Assembly: GCA_004556455.1 (NCBI GenBank)
Contig: SFGY01000022.1
Location: 1-20,695 of the forward strand
Direction: 5' to 3'
From: Clostridiales bacterium
GTDB lineage: Bacteria; Bacillota; Clostridia; Saccharofermentanales; DTU023
DNA length: 20,695 nucleotides
Shown here: positions 15,131 through 20,695 of the stretch, in pieces
How positions within the stretch are numbered: the stretch's first letter is position 1
Layout: every line of letters starts with the position of its first letter
The notes under the pieces: model-generated
Told to the model about the DNA's origin: nothing
The model's database searches: none
What the model saw: only the letters and a program-made list of their open reading frames with translations
Made by a program: the position numbers and the translations under genes

Positions 15131-17236
15131 CTAGCTTTTTCGGCCCTCTCCGAGGAACGTTGAGCCGCGCAAAGCTTCTCGCCAGCTGCTCTCCGAAACC
15201 CGCTGAGTTGCAGCGGGAAGATTGCCGCGCATGGCATCAAAAAGGCTTTTATCCCCCATGGAAACATTGACAGATGAGATAAACTGCTCGTTGGAACGCG
15301 TCTGCAGGAGAAGTTTGATGATCGTTTCTGTGACCGCACTGGTTTCCAATTGACCAAAAGCCTTGCGAATGGCCCAGACCGCATCCAATTCTTTGCGATT
15401 GAGCAGCAGTTCTTCACGACGGGTCCCGGAGCGGTTGATATCAATGGCCGGAAAGATGCGTTTTTCTGAGAGTTTGCGATCCAGATAAACTTCCATGTTG
15501 CCCGTCCCCTTAAACTCTTCAAAAATCACTTCATCCATACGGGAACCTGTGTCGATCAGCGCTGTAGCAATCACAGTGAGACTGCCGCCACCTTCGATGT
15601 TACGAGCCGCTCCGAAAAAGCGTTTAGGACCATAGAGCGCTCCTGGATCGAGGCCCCCGGAGAGGGTACGGCCTGTGGGTGTAATCGTGAGGTTATAGGC
15701 CCGGCCCATGCGGGTAATGGAATCGAGAAGGATGACCACATCTTCCCCCAGCTCCACCAGGCGCTCTGCATGATCAAGCACGAGTTCAGTGATTTTAACA
15801 TGGTTTTCGGGGGTTTTATCAAAAGTCGAATAGACCACCGCACCGTTGATGGAGCGCTGCATATCCGTCACTTCTTCAGGTCGCTCGTCGATCAGCAGAA
15901 CGATGAGTTTGACCCCAGGATTGTTTGTCGTAATGGCGTTGGCTATTTTCTGCAACAATATGGTTTTACCAGCTTTTGGGGGCGAAACGATCATGCCGCG
16001 CTGACCTTTACCAATCGGAGCCACCAGATCGATGATGCGGGTGGAAAGCTCGTTGCGCTCGGTCTCCAGCACAAAGCGTTCGTCCGGATAGATGGGGGTC
16101 AGTCGATCAAAATGAGGACGGCGGATCATTTCTGCCGGCGCCCGCCCATTCACCTCTTTGACATAATAAAGGGCAGGATAGCGATCCTGTTCACGTTGCT
16201 GACGCGTCGGGCCGCAGACATAATCCCCATTGCGCAGGTTAAATTTGCGTATGTACTGCGCCGGTAAATAAAGATCGTTCGGGCCCTGAATAAAATTGTC
16301 CAGACGAAGGAAGCCATAGCCGTCCGGCATAAGCTCGAGGATGCCCCCGCTGATTTCATTAAAGTCGGATTTGTTATTGTGACGGCCAGTGTTCTTGTCA
16401 GCGGAAGCTCTGCTGCTGAGCTCAGATCCAGAACACTCTTCCGCACAGTCATCGGGCCGTTCTTCCACTTCCCAAAGATCCATATCCCGGCTTTTTACCT
16501 GTGCTGTAGTGACGTCATTAAACTGTCTTCTGCCAGTCCCATTGTCATTGCCGTTTCTACTCTCTCCCCGGGGCTGAAACTCACGGGTGCGTTTGCTGTT
16601 CCCTTCTCTGTGTTCACTGCGGCCGTTCTCTTTTTTCTGAAAGGCTTTTTCTTTCGCTTTTGGCCTGGCCGAAGCACGGTCTTTCTGAGAATCCGTGGGA
16701 GTATTGATCTCCGCTGCTCCGTTGTTTTTCGCCGCAGATTTCTGCCGCTTATGCTGGCTCGTTCTGCCCCGTCCTCTTTGCTCAGGATGGTCAGCTCCGG
16801 AGTCCTCACTCAGGCCTTCAGAGTTTGATTGCAGCTCATGCTGAAAAAAGGTATCGTTCCCCTGCTCTGTCTCATTCTCTGCCACATTCTCTGTCACAGA
16901 CACCAGACGCCCTCTTTTTTGACCTGGCTCGTCTTCTGGAGCTGTCGTAGCTGCTGGTTCCGTCTTAGCTTCCGGAGCAGATGCGTCTGCATTCAGCTTT
17001 GCCGCCCTGCGGCCTTTACGGACCTTGCCTTCTTCAGAAGGCGAAAAAGCTTTGCCTGTCGCTTTTTCTACCAGAGCGTAAGCTTTTTCTTTCTCGCCGC
17101 GCTCAGACAGTTCCAGAAACTCGGCCAGTTCCGCCTTGCTCATCTTATAGGAATGCGTTGTTTTTAAGAGACCGGAAATACGTGCGATTGCGACCAGATC
17201 AGCCTTGGTTTTGTCGGCAAAACGATTTGCTGCCAT
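15131..17236 (-). CDS. rho: Transcription termination factor Rho with a large N-terminal insertion
   Basis: A hexameric RNA helicase that ends transcription. Domains: an N-terminal helix bundle (about 5-60; KTKADLVAIARISGLLK); an insertion of about 225 residues (65-290) rich in Arg, Gly, Asn, Glu and Lys with RGRGR and RRQ patches, apparently disordered; a cold-shock RNA-binding domain (about 295-365; LMPDGYGFLR, DLYLPAQYIRKFNLRNGDYV); then the ATPase with Walker A SPPKAGKT (418-425), Walker B VVILLD (500-505) and the Q/R-loop region GRTLSGGLDPGAL. Total is 701 residues against about 420 in E. coli. Similar insertions occur in Actinobacteria and some Clostridia, where they bind RNA and, in one Clostridium, behave as a prion. 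GAGGAG lies seven bases before the ATG. The gene has its own promoter and a leader of about 360 nt. Confidence 0.97.
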   Translation of the reverse strand: MAANRFADKTKADLVAIARISGLLKTTHSYKMSKAELAEFLELSERGEKEKAYALVEKATGKAFSPSEEGKVRKGRRAAKLNADASAPEAKTEPAATTAPEDEPGQKRGRLVSVTENVAENETEQGNDTFFQHELQSNSEGLSEDSGADHPEQRGRGRTSQHKRQKSAAKNNGAAEINTPTDSQKDRASARPKAKEKAFQKKENGRSEHREGNSKRTREFQPRGESRNGNDNGTGRRQFNDVTTAQVKSRDMDLWEVEERPDDCAEECSGSELSSRASADKNTGRHNNKSDFNEISGGILELMPDGYGFLRLDNFIQGPNDLYLPAQYIRKFNLRNGDYVCGPTRQQREQDRYPALYYVKEVNGRAPAEMIRRPHFDRLTPIYPDERFVLETERNELSTRIIDLVAPIGKGQRGMIVSPPKAGKTILLQKIANAITTNNPGVKLIVLLIDERPEEVTDMQRSINGAVVYSTFDKTPENHVKITELVLDHAERLVELGEDVVILLDSITRMGRAYNLTITPTGRTLSGGLDPGALYGPKRFFGAARNIEGGGSLTVIATALIDTGSRMDEVIFEEFKGTGNMEVYLDRKLSEKRIFPAIDINRSGTRREELLLNRKELDAVWAIRKAFGQLETSAVTETIIKLLLQTRSNEQFISSVNVSMGDKSLFDAMRGNLPAATQRVSESSWREALRGSTFLGEGRKS

Positions 17237-17239
17237 GAA

Positions 17240-17598
17240 AATCTCCTCAGGATTTGTGATTTGCTTTTCGCTTCATTCGCGAAGCGACAGCCTGTCTGAT
17301 GACTTTGAGCCAGCTGAAAACCACGCTTTCGTCACTTGGCAGGCCATTTCTTACTTCAATGAAGCAACATTTTGGATTGAATCATCCCGCGCCAGGTCAA
17401 AGCCCGAACCTTTTACAGATGGACACGCCATTCCAAGCTTCATTAAAGCAGCAGCTTTGCTGCTCATAAAAAACAAAATGGAAGCGACAAACATTCATTC
17501 AAAGGAAAATACATCGACTGGCAGTGAATATGATTCTCGGGCTATTGGAGCGTCCAGTGAAAAACCATTGTTTGCTCAGGCCCGAAAGGGATTAAAAC
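17240..17598 (-). other. Long 5' leader of rho
   Basis: About 360 nt separate the predicted start of transcription (about 17598) from the rho start codon, with no convincing gene. It holds a hairpin just upstream of the ribosome site (17269-17274 with 17281-17286, CGCTTC/GAAGCG) and an AGCAGC/GCTGCT stem near 17450-17467. There is also a 38-codon open frame (17351-17467, minus) without a ribosome site. Long leaders are known to mediate Rho autoregulation in other bacteria; that role here is inference. Confidence 0.5.
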
Positions 17599-17604
17599 GC
17601 TGTC

Positions 17605-17633
17605 AGTATACGCAGTTCAACGCTTTGCGTCAA
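17605..17633 (-). promoter_or_regulatory. Sigma-A promoter of rho
   Basis: Minus strand: TTGACG (complement of 17628-17633), a 17-bp spacer, then TATACT (complement of 17605-17610). It lies between the transaldolase terminator and rho, so rho is transcribed independently of its upstream neighbour. Confidence 0.82.
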
Positions 17634-17677
17634 GCGCCGAAACAGCGCAGTGAAGTATGAAGTTTAGTTCAAAACCA

Positions 17678-17719
17678 GGAAAGAAAATCAAGGCCGGAGA
17701 TCCCTGATCTCCAGCCTTG
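17678..17719 (-). terminator. Intrinsic terminator of the transaldolase gene
   Basis: On the minus strand CAAGGC-T-GGAGATC (complement of 17706-17719) pairs with GATCTCC-G-GCCTTG (complement of 17689-17702): 13 pairs around one mismatch, with a three-base loop. It is followed by ATTTTCTTTCC. It lies about 65 bp after the stop codon. Confidence 0.9.
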
Positions 17720-17782
17720 AATGCAAGCGCGTTACCCTGGATAGAAGGGGGCCGTTTCTGCACAGCGGCAAAAGCTCTGAGA

Positions 17783-18436
17783 TCAGGCCAGAGATTTAAG
17801 ATAATCGGCCTTGAACTTCTCAATACCGGCATCGGTCAGCGGATGTTTCAGCATCTGCATGAGAACCTTGTAAGGCACAGTCGCAATATCTGCACCGGCA
17901 AGAGCGCATTCTGTGACATGGGTCGTATTGCGGATGCTCGCCGCGATGATTTGGGTATCGATGTCGGGATACTGACCAAAGATGGCGACAATTTTTTCGA
18001 TGAGTTCGATGCCGGACTCCGAGATGTCATCCAGGCGGCCGAGGAAAGGCGAAACATAAGTCGCTCCGGCACGGGCAGCAAGTAATGCCTGATTCGCGCT
18101 GAAGATAAGCGTGCAGTTGGTCTTGATCCCCTCTTTGGACAGAGCGGCAATGGCCTTGAGCCCTTCACCGGTCATCGGGATCTTGACCACCATGTTGGGG
18201 TGAATCGCGGCAATTTCACGGCCTTCTGCAATCATCTCAGCCGAGTCAGTCGTTGTCGCCTTTACCTCACCGGAAATAGGGCCATCCACCAGGCTCGTGA
18301 TTTCCTCAATGACTTCCTTAAAATCACGCCCGGATTTGGCAATCAGACTCGGATTCGTGGTAACGCCTGCGACAATGCCCATGGCCGCTGCATCACGGAT
18401 TTCATTGACATCAGCCGTATCGATAAAAAATCTCAT
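17783..18436 (-). CDS. tal: Transaldolase (TalC/YwjH type)
   Basis: Small class I aldolase of the transaldolase/fructose-6-phosphate aldolase family, 217 residues, acting in the non-oxidative pentose phosphate pathway by moving a dihydroxyacetone unit between sugar phosphates. The Schiff-base lysine is Lys85 in MVVKIPMT. Two positions separate the subfamilies: Glu57 (GEVKA) and Phe131 (SPFLGRLDD). The E. coli aldolase FsaA has Gln and Tyr at these places, while transaldolases, including the Bacillus enzyme, have Glu and Phe. So transaldolase activity is the better call even though automated names often say aldolase. AGGAGG lies six bases before the ATG. It is a single-gene transcript with a leader hairpin and a strong terminator, divergent from glpK. 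Confidence 0.93.
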   Translation of the reverse strand: MRFFIDTADVNEIRDAAAMGIVAGVTTNPSLIAKSGRDFKEVIEEITSLVDGPISGEVKATTTDSAEMIAEGREIAAIHPNMVVKIPMTGEGLKAIAALSKEGIKTNCTLIFSANQALLAARAGATYVSPFLGRLDDISESGIELIEKIVAIFGQYPDIDTQIIAASIRNTTHVTECALAGADIATVPYKVLMQMLKHPLTDAGIEKFKADYLKSLA

Positions 18437-18470
18437 AAATTCCTCCTAAGAGCTCTTCAGAACAATTGCT

Positions 18471-18489
18471 GGAAGGCTTACAGCCTTCC
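18471..18489 (-). promoter_or_regulatory. Hairpin in the transaldolase leader
   Basis: An eight-pair stem with a three-base loop (18471-18478 with 18482-18489, GGAAGGCT/AGCCTTCC) lies 35 bp before the transaldolase start. A 10-bp palindrome AAGAGCTCTT (18448-18457) abuts the ribosome site. There is no U-tract, so it is a stabilising or regulatory leader structure rather than a terminator. Confidence 0.5.
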
Positions 18490-18515
18490 GGCAAAAACTT
18501 TCTCTGCACGGTATG

Positions 18516-18543
18516 ATTGTAAGCTTTTTTTGCCAATTGTGCA
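18516..18543 (-). promoter_or_regulatory. Possible promoter of the transaldolase gene
   Basis: Minus strand: TGCACA (complement of 18538-18543, four of six), 16 bp, then TACAAT (complement of 18516-18521, five of six). Transcription would start just before the leader hairpin. Confidence 0.4.
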
Positions 18544-18934
18544 TAATTTGCCCTAACGTCTGCTTCTTCAAGGCTTCCATCAGACTTCTTTCTAACTGCT
18601 TTCAAACTTCTTTCCGATTCTTCCAGACTTTTTCAAGTCTGCTTCCACCTTCTTTCAGAAACTTACGAAAAACTTTCTGCCAATAAACTATCACTTATTC
18701 TCTTATGCTTCTCCTGTTTCCGCGGCCTGAGCATGCAAACTTATCAAATTTAGCAGAGCTAATCTAATCGCCAGAAAAGCATACAAATTCGCTCATAAAA
18801 GCGCTTATAATTATAGATAATTTTAGGTGAATTTTTCAGTTTGTAAAATCTGAGCAGATCAAGTTCAGATTCACCATAATGAGGCATCTCAGCCTCGGCT
18901 AAAAAACTTTTTCAGCAAAACATCCAAAAACATC
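18544..18934. other. Gene-free AT-rich stretch with pyrimidine-rich degenerate repeats
   Basis: No gene is supported. From about 18560 to 18665 the plus strand is pyrimidine-rich with recurring ACTTCTTTC-like words (for example CAGACTTCTTTC, CAAACTTCTTTC and CAGACTTTTTC), spaced irregularly. The rest is AT-rich. It may be decayed coding sequence, or simply divergent promoter spacer. Confidence 0.4.
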
Positions 18935-18963
18935 TTGATTTATTATTTTTGTTCTGCTATATT
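18935..18963 (+). promoter_or_regulatory. Promoter upstream of glpK (extended -10)
   Basis: TTGATT (18935-18940), a 17-bp spacer ending in TGC, then TATATT (18958-18963). The TG gives an extended -10. Transcription would start about 18970, only 25 nt before a terminator hairpin and 650 nt before glpK. Confidence 0.75.
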
Positions 18964-18994
18964 CTACACAAGTTAAGGAAGTTCATGAGATTTT

Positions 18995-19037
18995 GAGCAA
19001 CGGATTTCCCCATGAAGGGGGTTTGCTGCTCTTTTTT
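18995..19037 (+). terminator. Early intrinsic terminator between the promoter and glpK
   Basis: The stem forms from GAGCA (18995-18999) with TGCTC (19027-19031), an A-C mismatch, five further pairs including G-U (19001-19005 with 19021-19025), two unpaired U, and CCCC/GGGG (19008-19011 with 19017-19020) around the loop ATGAA. TTTTTT follows directly. The position suggests leader attenuation, as in GlpP-controlled glycerol operons of Bacillus, or the end of a small RNA of about 70 nt. Confidence 0.75.
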
Positions 19038-19380
19038 ATTGCTTTTTCTCCGTATGAGACTTGCATATTTTATTCACACGGATTCCACGGATACCTATGA
19101 AAGTTAAGTAGAGGGAAAAAGCTTAAGCCTTTTAGTCACAGCTAAGCCACGCCTGCTCGCAAAGTCAACACATTCTTTCGTGCTAAGGCTGGCGATGAGA
19201 CAGTTGCACACTTTGGCAAAGCCAGAATCATACGCATTCGCAGAATCTGACATTTTGGCGTGAAAAAGCAAAAGTCATGTGGACTATACACACTGCGTGT
19301 ACAAAGTGACAGGGTTATCAAAATATTCAACAAAGTCCAATGGGGAAATCGCGCTGGCTTAAGAAAAGAGGCCAGCAAAG
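19038..19380. other. Gene-free leader region upstream of glpK
   Basis: No gene supported. A short palindrome TACAC-ACTGC-GTGTA (19287-19301) could be a protein-binding site. The minus-strand open frame across 19142-19378 has no ribosome site or recognisable domain. Confidence 0.35.
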
Positions 19381-19408
19381 CAAAGACAGACGTCTTTGTA
19401 AGGCTTTT
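19381..19408 (+). terminator. Possible weak terminator hairpin in the glpK leader
   Basis: CAAAGAC (19381-19387) and GTCTTTG (19392-19398) form a perfect stem with a four-base loop, followed by TAAGGCTTTTTA. The U-tract begins six bases after the stem, so termination would be weak. Confidence 0.3.
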
Positions 19409-19431
19409 TACTTAAGTTAAAAAATTTTTCT

Positions 19432-19467
19432 ACTTAAAGTAAAGCCATCACTTGAGTTAAAGCCATC
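19432..19467. repeat. Tandem 18-bp repeat in the glpK leader
   Basis: Two head-to-tail copies (19432-19449 and 19450-19467; ACTTAAAGTAAAGCCATC and ACTTGAGTTAAAGCCATC) differ at three positions. A partial third copy, ACTTAAGTTAA, lies at 19410-19420. They may be iterated binding sites for a regulator of glpK. Confidence 0.65.
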
Positions 19468-19570
19468 TGCTGACAGGTAAAGAACTCATCCCTCTCAGCA
19501 GATAAAACAACCGCGAAGCAGAAAGGGGGTACGTAAGGCGATCTGATCCATACGAAGAGAACAGAAGTCC

Positions 19571-19622
19571 GGGGCTCAGGTCAGAAAACCTGCCCCAATA
19601 AATTGTCGAGAGGAGCAATTTA
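19571..19622 (+). promoter_or_regulatory. Two hairpins at the glpK ribosome-binding site
   Basis: The first stem is GGGG-CAGGT/ACCTG-CCCC (19571-19596, with a CT bulge). The second is TAAATTG (19599-19605) with CAATTTA (19616-19622), whose ten-base loop TCGAGAGGAG is the Shine-Dalgarno itself; the last pairing base is the A of the start codon. A larger outer inverted repeat, ATCTGCTGA/TCAGCAGAT, lies upstream (19465-19473 with 19495-19503). Confidence 0.5.
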
Positions 19623-20695
19623 TGCCGAAATATGTCATGGCGATGGACGCCGGCACAACGAGTAACCGCTGTATTTTATTTAACGAAAAGGGCGAGCCCT
19701 GCTCGGTTGCACAAAAAGAATTTACCCAGTACTTCCCCAAGCCGGGCTGGGTTGAGCATGAGGCCAACGAAATCTGGTCCACGCAACTTGGCGTTGCTGT
19801 TGAAGCGATGAGCAAAATCAACGCGAAGGCCGAAGATATTGCCGCCATCGGTATCACCAACCAACGTGAAACGACAATTCTCTGGGATAAAGAGACCGGT
19901 GAACCTGTCTACCACGCAATTGTCTGGCAGTGCCGCAGAACCTCCGAATATGCCGACCAGCTGAAGGCTGAAGGCTACACGGAATCGTTCCGTAAAAAGA
20001 CCGGTCTTGTCATTGATGCCTATTTCAGCGGAACAAAAATTAAATGGATTCTGGACAATGTGCCCGGTGTGAGAGAACGCGCTGAAAAGGGAGAAATTCT
20101 CTTCGGCAACGTCGAAACCTGGCTGATCTGGAAACTAACCAAAGGCAAAGTCCATGTCACCGACTATTCTAACGCATCCCGCACGATGCTCTTTAATATC
20201 AACGATCTCTGCTGGGATGAAGAAATATTGAAAATCCTCGACATCCCCAGACAGATTCTGCCCACCCCCATGCCCTCAAGCTGTGTTTACGGCGAGACTG
20301 ATCCCAGCTTCTTCGGCAGTCCGATTAAGATCGGCGGAGCCGCGGGCGACCAGCAGGCTGCGCTTTTCGGACAGGCCTGCTTCAATGCTGGCGAAGCAAA
20401 GAACACCTACGGAACAGGCTGCTTCATGCTCATGAATACCGGCGAAAAACCTGTATACAGTAACAACGGTCTGGTCACCACAATCGCCTGGGGTCTCAAC
20501 GGAAAGGTCAACTACGCCCTTGAAGGTTCCATCTTTGTAGCTGGCGCTGCCATTCAGTGGCTGCGTGATGAGATGCGTATTATCGACACTTCACCTGATT
20601 CTGAATACATTGCCAAACAGGTTCCGGATACGAATGGCTGCTATGTTGTTCCGGCTTTTACCGGCCTCGGCGCACCTTACTGGGATCAGTATGCC
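19622..20695 (+). CDS. glpK: Glycerol kinase (partial, C-terminus outside window)
   Basis: FGGY-family kinase that makes glycerol 3-phosphate from glycerol and ATP. The first 358 residues are present. Visible sites include the ATP phosphate loop AMDAGTTSN; glycerol-binding Arg-Glu in TNQRET, Trp in VWQCRR, Tyr in DAYFSGTKIKW, Asp in AAGDQQAALFG and Phe in QACF; and the second phosphate loop YGTGCFML. GAGGAG precedes the ATG. The sequence closely follows Bacillus GlpK, with one notable difference: the loop that carries the HPr-phosphorylated histidine in that enzyme (YHFFG) reads PSFFG here, Ser229. A long, structured leader precedes it. Downstream genes are not visible. Confidence 0.97.
   Translation, partial: MPKYVMAMDAGTTSNRCILFNEKGEPCSVAQKEFTQYFPKPGWVEHEANEIWSTQLGVAVEAMSKINAKAEDIAAIGITNQRETTILWDKETGEPVYHAIVWQCRRTSEYADQLKAEGYTESFRKKTGLVIDAYFSGTKIKWILDNVPGVRERAEKGEILFGNVETWLIWKLTKGKVHVTDYSNASRTMLFNINDLCWDEEILKILDIPRQILPTPMPSSCVYGETDPSFFGSPIKIGGAAGDQQAALFGQACFNAGEAKNTYGTGCFMLMNTGEKPVYSNNGLVTTIAWGLNGKVNYALEGSIFVAGAAIQWLRDEMRIIDTSPDSEYIAKQVPDTNGCYVVPAFTGLGAPYWDQYA

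Noticed and set aside
17205..17660. Plus-strand open frame of 151 codons across the rho leader
   Set aside because: No ribosome site, no recognisable domain, and it is antisense to a region with a clear rho promoter and leader.
18411..18605. Minus-strand open frame of 64 codons overlapping the transaldolase start
   Set aside because: It runs through the transaldolase promoter, leader hairpin and ribosome site in another frame, and has no domain.
18560..18665. Recurring ACTTCTTTC words suggesting a CRISPR-like or satellite array
   Set aside because: The spacing is irregular and the words are short and degenerate; no fixed repeat-spacer pattern exists.

Overview
The window looks like a chromosomal segment of a mid-GC member of the Bacillota, probably a Clostridia-like lineage. 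The evidence is strong AGGAGG-type Shine-Dalgarno sites, a YheI/YheH-type heterodimeric ABC exporter, a PiT transporter paired with a DUF47 protein, a Bacillus-type transaldolase, a glycerol kinase close to Bacillus GlpK, and tRNA genes that encode their CCA ends. The species cannot be named from the sequence alone. One point fits a typical Gram-positive less well: the cobalamin-binding protein has a signal peptide without a lipobox.

Layout. (1) 1-3202, minus strand: a cobalamin uptake operon (btuF-btuC-btuD, the last truncated by the window edge) behind a clear promoter and a cobalamin riboswitch. (2) 3250-4674, minus: an uncharacterised radical SAM protein with a SPASM/twitch-like C-terminal cysteine set. 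(3) 5030-7584, minus: a two-gene restriction-modification unit, a Dam-type adenine methylase followed by an AlwI-family endonuclease, visibly AT-richer than its surroundings and probably acquired. (4) 7861-8211, minus: initiator tRNA-fMet and tRNA-Leu(UAA) with a promoter and a terminator. (5) 8534-13036, plus: 5-formyltetrahydrofolate cyclo-ligase with an odd N-terminal extension, then an asymmetric heterodimeric multidrug-type ABC exporter. (6) 13085-17633, minus, convergent with the exporter: rho with a large disordered insertion and a long leader, then a PiT phosphate transporter and its DUF47 partner. (7) 17678-18543, minus: transaldolase with a leader hairpin and a strong terminator. (8) 18544-20695, plus: a gene-poor 1.2 kb interval with a promoter, an early terminator and tandem repeats, leading to glycerol kinase, which is truncated by the window end.

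Most of the window is housekeeping or common accessory content. I see no convincing wholly new system. The points most worth checking are the glycerol kinase that lacks the HPr-phosphorylated histidine and has an early terminator far upstream; the AlwI-like unit apparently protected by a single Dam-type methylase; the cyclo-ligase extension built from two degenerate repeats; the palindrome that supplies the -35 boxes of two divergent promoters beside the tRNAs; and the rho leader.
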